The translations under genes were made by a program, and so were the position numbers. From positions 62,001 to 126,000 of the forward strand of contig SVDU01000005.1 of NCBI GenBank assembly GCA_015057705.1: 64,000 nt of DNA. Reading direction: 5' to 3'. Shown piece after piece: positions 9,901 to 18,907 of the stretch; positions within the stretch are counted from its first letter, which is position 1, and each line of letters begins with the position of its first letter. The stretch comes from Paenibacillaceae bacterium (GTDB lineage: Bacteria; Bacillota; Clostridia; Lachnospirales; Lachnospiraceae). The notes beneath the pieces are model-generated. The model was given only the letters and a program-made list of their open reading frames with translations, searched no databases and was not told the origin of the DNA.

Positions 9901-10097
9901 CAGTAATGCCGATCCGATCCTCCCCAGGTCTCATCCCTGCCAAAAGACTCCCAATTTAAAATGCTGCTGTCAAACTCTTCTTTCCACTCATAACTTCCGG
10001 GGCTGATAAACATTTCTTCTGCCGGTTTTAAATTGGAATAGCATAGCGGTTTCAGTGCTTCCAGCGCCGCCAATAATCTGTTTCTGATCGGATTCAT
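6960..10097 (-). CDS. GH38 alpha-mannosidase (second of tandem pair)
   Basis: 1045 residues. Catalytic features: zinc ligands H241 and D243 in GHTHIDVAW, nucleophile D354 in WLPDVFGY, and H576 in LNQFHDILPG, followed by a C-terminal beta-sandwich region. No signal peptide, so cytoplasmic. It resembles its neighbour at 3737-6835 in architecture but differs widely in sequence, so the pair probably cleaves different linkages or positions. The start follows GGTGG by about eight bases. It is preceded by a terminator-like hairpin (10125-10174) after the permease gene, which probably lowers its expression relative to the importer. Confidence 0.93.
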   Translation of the reverse strand: MNPIRNRLLAALEALKPLCYSNLKPAEEMFISPGSYEWKEEFDSSILNWESFGRDETWGGSDRHYWFKTCITVPSDLKGAQVRAVLNTGATDIWNTDNPQIMVFFDGKHSGTMDMNHQDFIVTEHANEGETHELVFYAYSNSSGRTNFFHLEIGAYEEEVAKLYYDLAVPFEAADLLEEDDLEQIEGFKVLSEAVNRIDFTRPHSRQFFTSVKEADEFLMNVYYKDRPENPVTVHSIGHTHIDVAWKWPLKQTRQKAVRSFRTVLNLMERYPEYKFMSSQPQLYEFVKEEAPELFQEIKEKIKEGRWETEGAMWLEPDCNLASGESLVRHILYGRRFFEKELSGPVNEVLWLPDVFGYSAAIPQIMKQSGLPYFMTTKLGWNEYNQFPYDTFVWRGIDGSEVLTYLISTKDYYKNDQPSKGYSTTYNGRQDPKQIMGTWQRFQNKDVSREVLTCYGYGDGGGGPTEVMLEQSRRMERNVARCPRTEQTFVKDFFHKLEEKLDRKRLPVWAGELYLEFHRGTYTSMAKNKKYNRSCEFLNGDAEFYSVLRSLITKGGEYPKSQLEENWKLLLLNQFHDILPGSSIKEVYEDSEVQYKKIMESDLDIINYSQDSILKVSGFECDRKNPTALAVWNSLSFKRTGIVEFETAVKDLSAITQQTFDGRMIALAEAIPSKGVTVLSAGDSLEKAESVFSSVECGEEGAAIKAVSPYYEVEFDQAGNLSRIYDRTEERSLLKEGKAGNELLVFEDRPLEFDAWNIDSTFEEKQWQVNDVTEMKLLENGPVRAVVLVKRNFMDSVIEQQICFYSHTKRIDFKTRIDWNEHQMLLKTAFPLDILCNEANYDIQFGNVSRPTHKNTTWDQARFEVCAHKWADVSEAGYGAAVLNDCKYGYDIHDSVIRLTLLKSGIFPNPDADQGEHTFTYSLLPHKGDFRTGRVIQEAYDLNCPLISTEIKGNGVLSCSFLEIENENILADTVKRSEDGDGLIVRFYESYGMRTNTHVTFSMTEGAQISECNCMEEETNKVPAENGRIALTFKPYEIKTIKIQL

Positions 10098-10124
10098 TCG
10101 TCATTCCACCTTTTGTCTTAAATT

Positions 10125-10174
10125 TTAAAAAAGGCAGGAAACACCGCATATGCGGGTCTCCCACCTAAAAAGCC
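10125..10174 (-). terminator. Intercistronic terminator or attenuator
   Basis: On the minus strand a long stem built around the perfect palindrome CCGCATATGCGG is followed by a run of T. It sits between the permease gene and the downstream GH38. No clear promoter follows, so partial read-through is the likely way the GH38 genes are transcribed. Confidence 0.65.
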
Positions 10175-10177
10175 TTA

Positions 10178-11032
10178 TTAGCCCTTTATTCCTGTAGAGG
10201 CGATTCCTTCAACCAGATATTTCTGCATAGTCAAGAAAATAACGAAGATCGGAATCAAAGATAAAGTTGCCATTGCAAACATTGCACCCCAGTCGGAACC
10301 AGCTGTCGGATCTGAGAACATCTTTAATGCATAGCTGACTGGATATTTTAATGGATCGCTTAAATAAAGCAAAGCTGCAAGGAAGTCATCCCATCTCCAC
10401 ATGAAGGAGAAAATAGCGCTTGTAACCAGAGATGGCTTCACGAGGGGAAGAATGATCCGGATAAATATGGAGTAGATCGTACAACCGTCCATTCTGGCAG
10501 CCTCGTCCAAATCAATGGGTATACCCCTGATAAACTGAACATTTAAGAAGATAAAAAAGCCCTGTCCAAAAAACTGCGGTACTATAATGGGAAGATAACT
10601 TCCAACCCAACCCATTTTATTAAAGATAATGTACTGCGGAATCATGATAACCTGGAAAGGCAGCATCATCGCAAGAAGCATGCATGCAAACCAGAAGCCT
10701 TTAAACTTAAAGTCAATTCTTGCAAATCCGTATCCTACGACAGCAGAGGAAATAACAGCTCCTACTGTGGATAAACCTGCAATAATAAAGGAATTCTTAA
10801 AAAAGTTTCCAAAACCGTAACCTGCAAAACCTCTCCAACCTACCTTATAATTTTCAAACGTAAATTTTTCGGGCAGGAGACTTGCAGCAGTCCTGAAAAT
10901 TTCATTGGTGTTTTTAAAGGAACTCATCACCATCCATACAAGCGGATATATCATAACACATGCAAACAAAAAGGTAAACACATGATAGATCGCTGTGGTG
11001 AATAATTTTTTCTCCTGATATCCTGTTTTCAT
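10178..11032 (-). CDS. Carbohydrate ABC transporter permease, MalG/MsmG type
   Basis: 284 residues, CUT1 inner-membrane permease with about six membrane spans and an EAA loop (LDEAARMDGCTIYS) near residue 188. It starts six bases after the stop of the partner permease and has an AAGGG ribosome site within that overlap region. With its partner and the lipoprotein at 11994-13349 it forms an oligosaccharide importer. The enzymes downstream are alpha-mannosidases, which hints at mannose-containing oligosaccharides. Confidence 0.9.
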   Translation of the reverse strand: MKTGYQEKKLFTTAIYHVFTFLFACVMIYPLVWMVMSSFKNTNEIFRTAASLLPEKFTFENYKVGWRGFAGYGFGNFFKNSFIIAGLSTVGAVISSAVVGYGFARIDFKFKGFWFACMLLAMMLPFQVIMIPQYIIFNKMGWVGSYLPIIVPQFFGQGFFIFLNVQFIRGIPIDLDEAARMDGCTIYSIFIRIILPLVKPSLVTSAIFSFMWRWDDFLAALLYLSDPLKYPVSYALKMFSDPTAGSDWGAMFAMATLSLIPIFVIFLTMQKYLVEGIASTGIKG

Positions 11033-11038
11033 AATTCA

Positions 11039-11968
11039 TCACCCTTCTGCTTCGTAATGTACCCACTTCTTCTGTGTTTTGAAAAGTACCAGTGTCAGCA
11101 TGCCTACAACGAATACCATGAACCAGGCCATTGCACAGCCATAACCAAGCTTATTATAAGTAAAGGAATTCTGATACATGTATACGGTATAAAACAATGT
11201 GGTATCTCTTGGCTTTCCCTGGGTAATAATATAACTTTGTGTAAATGCCATAAACCCATTGATCAGCTGGTTAATGAGATTGAAGAAAATAGTGGGTGTC
11301 AGCATTGGAATTGTGATTTTGAAAAATCTCTGAATTCCATTGGCGCCATCAACAGTAGCTGCTTCATAAAGGCTGACTGGAATCTGCTTTAAACCGGATA
11401 AAAAGATGAGCATGGAAGAACCAAACTGCCAGATTGCTAAAATAATCAGAGTCCAGATCGCGGTATCTGCTCTTCCCAGCCATGCAAGGTCAGAGGGAAG
11501 TCCGACGATCCCTAACAGTGCGTTTACAACACCATCGCTTGCAAACATTCTCTTCCAGAGAATTGCAACAGCCACACTGGATCCGATAATAGAAGGCAGA
11601 TAATATACCGCCCTGTAAAATCCAGAAAGTTTGGTGCTTTTTACTAAAAGCATGGCAACTGCTAACGCCATGATAAGCCGGAGAGGAACCGAAAACAGAA
11701 CATAGTACATGGTAACACCAAATACTTTCCAGAACTTTGGATCCGCCGTAAACATCGTTTTATAATTTTCCAGTCCTATAAAAACCGGTGATTTTAATAT
11801 ATTGTATCTGGTGAATGAAAACCCTAAAGATAAAATCATTGGAATCGCCATAAAGGCAAGAAATCCTATAATGAAGGGCAGGATAAATACATATCCTGCA
11901 ACCTTCGGTGTGTTTAAGATCTGGCCCACTGATTTTTTTCTTTTCGGGATCATTTGATTGTTCTTCAT
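11039..11968 (-). CDS. Carbohydrate ABC transporter permease, MalF/MsmF type
   Basis: 309 residues with a basic N-terminus, about six membrane spans and the EAA loop YEAATVDGANGIQ near residue 203. A strong GGAGGGG precedes the ATG. It lies 25 bp after the binding-protein gene and just before the second permease, the usual msmEFG order. No ATP-binding gene is linked. Confidence 0.9.
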   Translation of the reverse strand: MKNNQMIPKRKKSVGQILNTPKVAGYVFILPFIIGFLAFMAIPMILSLGFSFTRYNILKSPVFIGLENYKTMFTADPKFWKVFGVTMYYVLFSVPLRLIMALAVAMLLVKSTKLSGFYRAVYYLPSIIGSSVAVAILWKRMFASDGVVNALLGIVGLPSDLAWLGRADTAIWTLIILAIWQFGSSMLIFLSGLKQIPVSLYEAATVDGANGIQRFFKITIPMLTPTIFFNLINQLINGFMAFTQSYIITQGKPRDTTLFYTVYMYQNSFTYNKLGYGCAMAWFMVFVVGMLTLVLFKTQKKWVHYEAEG

Positions 11969-11993
11969 CTTATCCCCTCCAGAATTTTACCTG

Positions 11994-13349
11994 TTATTTT
12001 GCCGCTTCTTCAAGTATTTTCTTTGCTTCAGGCACAAACTGGCCAACTGCATCGTCTGCTGATGCATCTCCGTAACGGACTGCTTCAGAAACTGTTTTTC
12101 CTAATGCTTCTACTTCACCTTTACCAGATGGGTCTGGAGCATCGATAGGAGTTGCGATTTCAGTTACTTTTGCAACATAATCAAATACGGTCTGAGCTGC
12201 TGCATCTGCCTTTGGTTTGATTGCATCAGCAACTTCTGTATTGATCGGGATTCCTCTTTCAGCAAGAAGGATTTCATTACACTCTGTGCTGTTTGTGAAC
12301 CAGTCAATGAACTTTGCAGCCTCTTCCTTGTTCTTGGAAGATTCAGCGATGGAGAAGAACATACTTGGTTTTAAGTACAGTGGCTGTACTTTAGCATCTG
12401 TAATGGTTGGGAACATGGTAATTCCAAGTTCTCTGCCTGCTGTTTTGGAGATACTGATGAACTGGTTGGATAAGCTTAAATCATTCCAGGTTGTTCCATC
12501 AATGATTGGCTTTGTCTCTACAACATCAGGATTCTTCTCTGCTAATAAATCTGCGGAAATGCTTGCATCGGATTTAGCAAATTTTTCAATGGTGTTAAAA
12601 TAAATCTTCATGGAATCTTCTTTTCCAGTGGTTAATTCATCAAATAAATGAGAACCATTGGCTCTTGCCATGATCTGCATCATGTTGATTCCGCCGTCAT
12701 AAAGAGTTTTTACACCGGTTTTCTCACTGATTGTCTTGGAAAGGTCATACAGCTGGTCCATTGTCAGCTGGTCAGGAATGGTAACTCCTGCCTTTTCAAC
12801 GACTGCTTTGTCATAAACCATCATAGGAGCGTTGCTGCCAAGGCTGAGTGCATAAGTCTTTCCGTCAACCTCTCCACTCTTGATGATGCTTTCCGGAATC
12901 TTGGAAGTATCAATGACACCGCTGCTCATGAATTCAGACAAGTCAGCAAGCTGTCCGCTCTTCTGATACTGGTTTAAATAGGAGTAATCCATCTGAATAA
13001 TGTCAGGAAGATTTCCGCCTGCTGCCATAGCAGAAAGCTTGTCCCAGTAACCGGACCAGTCAGTAAACTCAACTTTGATGTCTACATTTGGGTTTTTACT
13101 CATGTAAAGGTCAACTGCTTTTTTTGTTACATCGTTTCTTGTCTGATTTCCCCACCAGCAAAGGCTTAAAGAAACTTTGTCACCTGATGCTGCTGCTTTG
13201 GTATCAGTGGATGCTGCTGTTGTAGCTGCCTGTGTGGTAGCTGCATCTGCCTTTGTTGTTTCTGTTGGCTCTGTCTTAGAGCCGCAGGCAGCTAATGATG
13301 ATGCTGCAAGAATTGCTGCAAGTGTTGTTGCTAAGATTCTTTTCTTCAT
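11994..13349 (-). CDS. Sugar ABC transporter substrate-binding lipoprotein, MsmE type
   Basis: 451 residues from the ATG at 13349, chosen because GGGAGG lies about eight bases upstream and because the next residues (MKKRILATT) begin a lipoprotein signal ending in the lipobox LAAC; an upstream in-frame ATG at 13388 would add residues unlike a signal peptide. A Thr/Ala/Lys linker follows, then a family 1 solute-binding domain. It is the first gene of the importer and GH38 unit and is divergent from the sensor kinase, which probably controls it. Confidence 0.92.
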   Translation of the reverse strand: MKKRILATTLAAILAASSLAACGSKTEPTETTKADAATTQAATTAASTDTKAAASGDKVSLSLCWWGNQTRNDVTKKAVDLYMSKNPNVDIKVEFTDWSGYWDKLSAMAAGGNLPDIIQMDYSYLNQYQKSGQLADLSEFMSSGVIDTSKIPESIIKSGEVDGKTYALSLGSNAPMMVYDKAVVEKAGVTIPDQLTMDQLYDLSKTISEKTGVKTLYDGGINMMQIMARANGSHLFDELTTGKEDSMKIYFNTIEKFAKSDASISADLLAEKNPDVVETKPIIDGTTWNDLSLSNQFISISKTAGRELGITMFPTITDAKVQPLYLKPSMFFSIAESSKNKEEAAKFIDWFTNSTECNEILLAERGIPINTEVADAIKPKADAAAQTVFDYVAKVTEIATPIDAPDPSGKGEVEALGKTVSEAVRYGDASADDAVGQFVPEAKKILEEAAK

Positions 13350-13388
13350 TTTGCAAAACCTCCCATTTGATTTCATTAAGATAACCAC

Positions 13389-13417
13389 ATTTTATGTCAA
13401 ATATGCACAAACGTAAA
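13389..13417 (-). promoter_or_regulatory. Candidate promoter of the binding-protein gene
   Basis: On the minus strand TTTACG (13412-13417) and TAAAAT (13389-13394) are separated by 17 bases, some 40 bases before the ATG. An alternative TTGACA lies at 13395-13400. A TGTGCATA string beside it resembles the ATGCATA elements before the GH38 and HAD genes. The whole 187-bp gap to the divergent kinase holds both promoters; a TATAAT at 13503-13508 could serve the kinase. Confidence 0.42.
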
Positions 13418-13536
13418 GTTAAAATACGGCTTTTTATAGTTGAAAAAACAGCTTTGTGTAATTTAAGATGGTTTTCCAATTTCTTTTTTTGACCTTTTAC
13501 TATATAATACGATTATCTGAGAAAGGAATTCTGATT

Positions 13537-15297
13537 ATGAAACGATGTACAGTCTGGTTTAACAACCTGTCTTTATACAAAAAAATACTGACAGTTTTTC
13601 TCCTTGCTCTATTTGCCCTGTGCCTCACTATCTTTATCAGCATACGAGTTCTGGCCAACCGCTACAATGAAGTGCTATATCAGGCAAATGCTGACTCTTT
13701 AAGCCATGTAACCACCTATCTGGAGTCGGAAATGCAGATGGTTGAGAATGTTACGGATAATATCATCGGAGATGCTGTTCTGCAGGAAAATTTGTCATTT
13801 CTGATTGACAATCCATACAGTGACCGGCGTTCTCTTGCAAAAAGAGACATTTATCAACAGCTCTACTCCTACATCTATCAAAGCAGATATGTGAAATCCA
13901 TTAACATCGTGTTAGATGACGGATCCAATATCTGTATGGGGCGTTCGGATGATATCAATAAATTCAACCGGGCGGAACTTGACCGTTCCATTGACCAGTT
14001 AAAAGGAAAAGCGGTATGGTCTTCTGCTATTGAACCCGGTGATGATACCGTGTGTGCAAGACAGATTTTAAAGCTTAAATATCTAAGCCTGAAAAAACTG
14101 GCAGGACTTTATGTCTCCGTTGATATGGAACACATGATTGAGGACGGCTTAAAAAGCTCAGGGAGTATGGCGGATAATTCCAGGTTTGTCTTAATGACTG
14201 GAGAAAAGCGGATCTATCCGGCAGATGCCTATCACCAGGAATACTGTCTGAAACTCATCGCGGACAGGCAGGGCTGGGAAAATTCCTATACCATTACATC
14301 TCTGGATAACAAAAAGGAGTTTATCATAAATGGATATATTTCCAATGTTGGCTGGGACTATCTCTATTTCAGAGATTACAATCCTTTATTTCGCAACGTC
14401 CGCCTCATTACCATGCAGATTCTTTTATTTACCTTTTTCATTATTGTGGTTACGGCAATCCTGGTAAATTTACTTTTCCGCTATATTTTCCGCCACCTGG
14501 ATTACTTAATTGAGAAAATCCAGCGTTTTGGTAATGGAGAAGCACCTGTCTGCCGCATCAAGTCTTATGATTATGAGAACAGGCAGGATGAAATCGGTCA
14601 GCTTCACCGCAGCTTTGATGAAATGACTCACAGTGTAAAGGTATTAAGAGACGAAAATTATGATAAACAGCTTCTTTTGAGGGATTCTACCATTAAGATG
14701 CTGCAGCAGCAGATTAATCCTCATTTTTTATACAATACGCTGGATACCATTAACTGGATGGCTCAAAAATACGGAGCTGACGATATCTCCATGATGGTTC
14801 GCTCCCTGGGTAACTTATTCCGCGCTTCTATTGCGGGTCAAAAGGACATCATTCCTCTATCGGAAGAGCTGGAGGTGTTAAATGACTATATCCGGATTCA
14901 GGAAATGCGTTTTAAAGACAGACTGAATTTTGAACTGGAGATCCCGGAGAATATCTCCCACATCTTCGTTCCCAAGCTGTGTATTCAGCCTTTGGTGGAG
15001 AATGCGTTAAAGCATGCCATGGAAGCCACTGACGAAATGTGCTGTATCCGGGTCACCATAAAAGAAATGGAACTGGATTACCAGATTAAGGTATCCAATA
15101 CCGGTTCCATTATTGATCCTGACTTACTTTCCAAAATTGAAAACAAGGAAATCCAGCCCCAGGGTTCGGGTGTTGGACTGGTAAATATTAATTCCAGATT
15201 AAAATTACTTTATGGCAACAATTACGGGCTGAATTTTTACAATAAGAGCGGAATGGCTGTGGTTATGCTGTCTATTCCCAAAGAACAGGAGGTTTGA
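13537..15297 (+). CDS. Sensor histidine kinase, YesM/LytS family
   Basis: 586 residues from the ATG at 13537, which has AAAGGA at the right distance; the upstream ATG at 13468 lacks one. One membrane helix near residues 18-38, an extracellular sensing domain, a second helix near 290-315, a HAMP region, then the His_kinase segment with H396 in QINPHFLYNTLD and an HATPase domain (PLVENALKHAME; GVGLVNI). It probably senses a glycan or loaded binding protein and phosphorylates the adjacent regulator. The stop is one base before the regulator ATG. Confidence 0.93.
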   Translation: MKRCTVWFNNLSLYKKILTVFLLALFALCLTIFISIRVLANRYNEVLYQANADSLSHVTTYLESEMQMVENVTDNIIGDAVLQENLSFLIDNPYSDRRSLAKRDIYQQLYSYIYQSRYVKSINIVLDDGSNICMGRSDDINKFNRAELDRSIDQLKGKAVWSSAIEPGDDTVCARQILKLKYLSLKKLAGLYVSVDMEHMIEDGLKSSGSMADNSRFVLMTGEKRIYPADAYHQEYCLKLIADRQGWENSYTITSLDNKKEFIINGYISNVGWDYLYFRDYNPLFRNVRLITMQILLFTFFIIVVTAILVNLLFRYIFRHLDYLIEKIQRFGNGEAPVCRIKSYDYENRQDEIGQLHRSFDEMTHSVKVLRDENYDKQLLLRDSTIKMLQQQINPHFLYNTLDTINWMAQKYGADDISMMVRSLGNLFRASIAGQKDIIPLSEELEVLNDYIRIQEMRFKDRLNFELEIPENISHIFVPKLCIQPLVENALKHAMEATDEMCCIRVTIKEMELDYQIKVSNTGSIIDPDLLSKIENKEIQPQGSGVGLVNINSRLKLLYGNNYGLNFYNKSGMAVVMLSIPKEQEV

Positions 15298-15298
15298 C

Positions 15299-16825
15299 AT
15301 GCTGAGGTTAATGATTGTAGATGATGAACAGATTATCAGAGAAGCCCTTTCTCAAATGATTGATTATGAATCTTTAGGATATGAGTTGATCGCAACAGCC
15401 AAAAATGGAATGGAAGCCTATGACATTATATGTGATGAATATCCTGATGTGGTGATCACTGATATCCGAATGCCCATATTAAACGGGCTGGATCTCATAG
15501 AGCGTTCCATTAAAACAGACTCTAAGATCTCATTTATTCTGCTTTCCGGTTATAATGATTTTGAATATGCCAAGCAGGCGATGAAATACGGAGTCCGGTT
15601 TTATTTATTAAAACCAACCGATAAAAATGAGCTGATCGATTCTCTTGTCTCCATTCGAAAGGAACGCCTTCAGGAAGAAGCACGACGTAAATCCCAGCAG
15701 GTGGATCTTTTAAAGACTTTGCACATTCCGCTGGAACAAAGTTTCATCATGGAACTGCTGGAGCATCAGGACACCTTTTCAAGTGTATTCCGTAAATATC
15801 AGGAACTTTTATCCCTGCCCGAAAGCTGCCTCTACGCATGCATCTGCTCCTTTGTAGAAGAACCGTATCTGAAAAATTTCGCCTCTGATGTTGTTAAAAT
15901 CCTTAGTCTGGAAGGGCTTCGTCTGGATTTTTCCATACTATATGTTAAAAATACTGCTGTATTAATTTTCCCTGCTACCACTCTGGCAACCCAGGAACGA
16001 ATTAAGAACTCCATTTTAAAACTGCATTATCCCAATCAGTCCGTAACCTTTGAAACAGAATTTATCCATATGGAAACATCCGAAAAGTTATTTTACTTTG
16101 TAATTCAGAAGATTTCCCGTTTTGAGCGGATTCTTCTGCTCAGTGAAAAGGGAGAAAGCTATGAGATCAGAAATCATATTACAGCTCCATGGATGATCAG
16201 TCATCTGGAAGATTCCATTACCTCTGCGCCGGATATCATTCAGGCAAACGAGCTTTTAAATTCCGTTTTTATTGACTCCATGCCCCCGGCAACTGCCAGA
16301 AGCCTTGCCCTTGGTCTTTTCCTTCAGGCAGATTTAAACCAGGAAAAGCCGCCCATTGATGCTGCCTGTGACTTTTTCCGCCGGCTCTATTCCTGTGATA
16401 ATGTAACGGAAATCCGTAATCTTCTTTCCGTGGTTCTGGTACAGAAAGAGCATGAAACAGGGGGGCATAAGGCCAGCTCCAACATTGCGCTGTTAAAAAC
16501 CTATATCAGGGAACACTTAGACTCAGAGAACCTGTCTTTAAAATGGCTGGCTGAGAATTACCTGTTTGTCAGCGTGGGATATTTAAGCAAACAGTTTGTA
16601 AAAGAAGAAGGAATGCGTTTTTCCGACTATTTAAACAAAGAGCGCATGGAAGAAGCCATACGGCTGATGACCTACTATCACAATGACAACATTAAACAAA
16701 TCGCAAGGCAGGTGGGATTCGGAAGCAATCCCCAGTATTTCAGCCAGGTATTCAAGCGTTACACAGGTCTTCCGCCCACAGATTATATCGAAAAGCTAAA
16801 AAACACAAAACATAAAGGAGAATGA
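15299..16825 (+). CDS. Response regulator, YesN family (receiver plus AraC HTH)
   Basis: 508 residues. The receiver domain occupies residues 1-120, with acidic pocket D8/D9, phospho-acceptor D55 in VITDIRMP and K105 in LLKPT. A middle region of unknown fold follows, then an AraC-type double helix-turn-helix from about residue 405 to the end (IKQIARQVGFGSNPQYFSQVFKRYTG). GGAGG precedes the ATG. It is encoded between its kinase and a GH105 hydrolase and likely activates the divergent importer and GH38 genes. Confidence 0.93.
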   Translation: MLRLMIVDDEQIIREALSQMIDYESLGYELIATAKNGMEAYDIICDEYPDVVITDIRMPILNGLDLIERSIKTDSKISFILLSGYNDFEYAKQAMKYGVRFYLLKPTDKNELIDSLVSIRKERLQEEARRKSQQVDLLKTLHIPLEQSFIMELLEHQDTFSSVFRKYQELLSLPESCLYACICSFVEEPYLKNFASDVVKILSLEGLRLDFSILYVKNTAVLIFPATTLATQERIKNSILKLHYPNQSVTFETEFIHMETSEKLFYFVIQKISRFERILLLSEKGESYEIRNHITAPWMISHLEDSITSAPDIIQANELLNSVFIDSMPPATARSLALGLFLQADLNQEKPPIDAACDFFRRLYSCDNVTEIRNLLSVVLVQKEHETGGHKASSNIALLKTYIREHLDSENLSLKWLAENYLFVSVGYLSKQFVKEEGMRFSDYLNKERMEEAIRLMTYYHNDNIKQIARQVGFGSNPQYFSQVFKRYTGLPPTDYIEKLKNTKHKGE

Positions 16826-16830
16826 CAACA

Positions 16831-17949
16831 ATGACAAACGAGAGGCTGCTGGAAAAAATCCATCTGGTTGTGGAAAAACTTATGAATCTGGGAGGCTGTG
16901 ACTATGACAAAGACAAATCAGTCAGCTCCACAGACACCAAAAAAGGAATTATACAGAGGGATTTTGGCATCGAAGAATGGGACTGGCCTCAGGGCGTTGG
17001 TCTCTATGGCTTGTACAAACTGCAGGATTTCTATGGGGATGACAGGTATCTTTCCTTTTTTGAAAACTGGTACAGCGGGCATATGAAAAATGGTCTGCCC
17101 TCCAGAAACATCAATACAACGGCTCCCTTCCTCCCCCTATCCTGCCTTCATACCAGTCTTAAAGACTCAGAGAGCTTCTATCAGCTCTGTACAGAACAGG
17201 CAGACTGGCTGATTAACGGGCTTCCAAAAACCACCGACAATGGATTTCAACACGTGACAAGTGCAATTGGAGACAGGAACGGAGTAAACTTAAATGAAGG
17301 ACAGTTATGGATTGATACTTTATTTATGTCTGTGCTTTTCTTAAACCGAATGGGACAGCAGGCAGAAAATCCGGTTTGGAAAAACGAAGCCCTTCATCAG
17401 TTTCTGGTACACATCAAATATTTATTTGATAAGCAGACCGGACTTTTCCATCACGGATTCAGTTTTGAGCGTATGGATAATTTTGGCGGCGTTTTCTGGT
17501 GTCGTGGAAACTCCTGGTTCACCTATGGAATCATGGAATTTTTAGATGCCTGCGGATCTGATTTAAACGAAGGCGTAAGAACTTATCTGATTGATACCTT
17601 CCGTTCTCAGGCAGCTGCTCTCTTAAAGCTCCAGGCTCCCTCCGGATTGTGGAGAACCGTACTGACTGATGATACCAGCTACGAAGAGGTATCGGGTTCT
17701 GCTGCCATTGCTGCCGGTATTTTAAGAGGTGTAAAGGCAGGAATTTTAGATAATACCTACAAAGCAGCGGCAGACCGTGCAATTTCTGCTATATGCGATA
17801 ACATTTCTGAAGATGGAACTGTCCTTAATGTTTCAGCAGGGACAGGAATCGGTATGGATGGCGACCACTATAAAAATGTTTTAATCATGCCTATGGCCTA
17901 TGGTCAGGCACTTGCTCTTACAGCACTGTGTGAGGCACTTGAAAAATAG
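16831..17949 (+). CDS. GH105/GH88 unsaturated rhamnogalacturonyl-type hydrolase
   Basis: About 372 residues. An ATG at 16822 overlaps the regulator stop but is too close to GGAG; the ATG at 16831 is well spaced. The sequence fits the (alpha/alpha)6-barrel YteR/YesR family: WPQGVGLYGLY near residue 56, WIDTLFM with the probable catalytic Asp (D165 counted from 16822), and WCRGNSWFTYG. Such enzymes hydrate the 4,5-unsaturated uronic acid left by polysaccharide lyases, releasing it from the oligosaccharide. No signal peptide, so cytoplasmic. Its place in the kinase-regulator operon ties this locus to lyase-generated fragments. Confidence 0.88.
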   Translation: MTNERLLEKIHLVVEKLMNLGGCDYDKDKSVSSTDTKKGIIQRDFGIEEWDWPQGVGLYGLYKLQDFYGDDRYLSFFENWYSGHMKNGLPSRNINTTAPFLPLSCLHTSLKDSESFYQLCTEQADWLINGLPKTTDNGFQHVTSAIGDRNGVNLNEGQLWIDTLFMSVLFLNRMGQQAENPVWKNEALHQFLVHIKYLFDKQTGLFHHGFSFERMDNFGGVFWCRGNSWFTYGIMEFLDACGSDLNEGVRTYLIDTFRSQAAALLKLQAPSGLWRTVLTDDTSYEEVSGSAAIAAGILRGVKAGILDNTYKAAADRAISAICDNISEDGTVLNVSAGTGIGMDGDHYKNVLIMPMAYGQALALTALCEALEK

Positions 17950-17967
17950 AACTTTCCTGCTATAATA

Positions 17968-18008
17968 AGAGGCGAAAAGAACGTTACTGCTCCGTTCTTT
18001 TCGCCTCT
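17968..18008. terminator. Bidirectional terminator shared by GH105 and AraC genes
   Basis: A perfect 16-base inverted repeat (AGAGGCGAAAAGAACG and its complement) with a 9-base loop is flanked by T-rich sequence on one side and A-rich on the other. Its right arm lies inside the last codons of the AraC gene. Confidence 0.85.
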
Positions 18009-18847
18009 TTTCTGTATTTCAATGGCGTTGCATCCGTATGCTTTTTAAATACCCGTTCAAAATAAGTAACACTTTCAAAGCCCAGAACTTCTGATATCTC
18101 TGTTACAGAGTATTCACTGTTCAAAAGTAGTTCCCTGGCTTTCCGAACCCTTGCTAAATTTCTGTATTCATTGACTGAGAATCCCGTTACTTCCCGAAAA
18201 ATCCGGCTTAAATATGATTTACTGATAAAGAACCGTTCTGCCAGCTCTTCCAGACTCTCTGGTGTCTCACAATGAAGCGTGAGATACTCAGCTACCTCAT
18301 GCACTTTACCATGTTTTGAGGTCTGAACCGTAACGGGCATGTCCTTTAGCAGGTTTTTTTTACGGCTTCTGTAAACCATAAGAAGAATTCTTGAAATCAT
18401 GAGGCGAACCATAACTTCATATCGTTCTCTCCTGCCTTTTATTTCATCTCTGATGGACAGAAGCAGGGTTTTCATCTCCTCCCATTCCTTTTCCGAAAGT
18501 CTTGCAACTCCATAATAATCGCCAAACAGCTTTTCCAGGGAATAAACCCCTGCATGATTTAACCATGATTCCAGATACCGGCCGTTGAGCTGGAGCAGAA
18601 TACGGTCATGGCTTCCGCTTCCCGCCTGGCTTGTTTTATGCACCTGCTGCCGGTTGACCAATACCACATCTCCGGTCTTCACGTAATAGGTTTCTTTTTC
18701 AATAAAATAATAACGTTCTCCGCTTAAGAGAAAATACAACTCATAAGTATCATGAAAATGCTTCATTGTCATGGAAAAACCATCATCTCTTGCCACCTCA
18801 TCGATGACTACACCTTCCATACTCTCTTCAAATATAATTCGTTCCAT
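17984..18847 (-). CDS. AraC family transcriptional regulator with cupin domain
   Basis: 287 residues from the ATG at 18847, which is preceded by AGGAGGG; an upstream ATG at 18871 would place the ribosome site inside the gene. The N-terminal half is a cupin-like sugar-sensing domain (HFHDTYELYFLLSGERYYF), and the last 100 residues hold the two AraC helix-turn-helix motifs (LEELAERFFISKSYLSRIFRE; VTEISEVLGFESVTYFERVFK). It faces the GH4 gene across a gap with two palindromes, so it probably controls that gene and possibly itself. Confidence 0.92.
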   Translation of the reverse strand: MERIIFEESMEGVVIDEVARDDGFSMTMKHFHDTYELYFLLSGERYYFIEKETYYVKTGDVVLVNRQQVHKTSQAGSGSHDRILLQLNGRYLESWLNHAGVYSLEKLFGDYYGVARLSEKEWEEMKTLLLSIRDEIKGRRERYEVMVRLMISRILLMVYRSRKKNLLKDMPVTVQTSKHGKVHEVAEYLTLHCETPESLEELAERFFISKSYLSRIFREVTGFSVNEYRNLARVRKARELLLNSEYSVTEISEVLGFESVTYFERVFKKHTDATPLKYRKEAKRTEQ

Positions 18848-18907
18848 TTTTCCCTCCTGATCAGTAGCCAAAAGTATGATTTTTGCAAAATAAGCATCAA
18901 TTTTATT

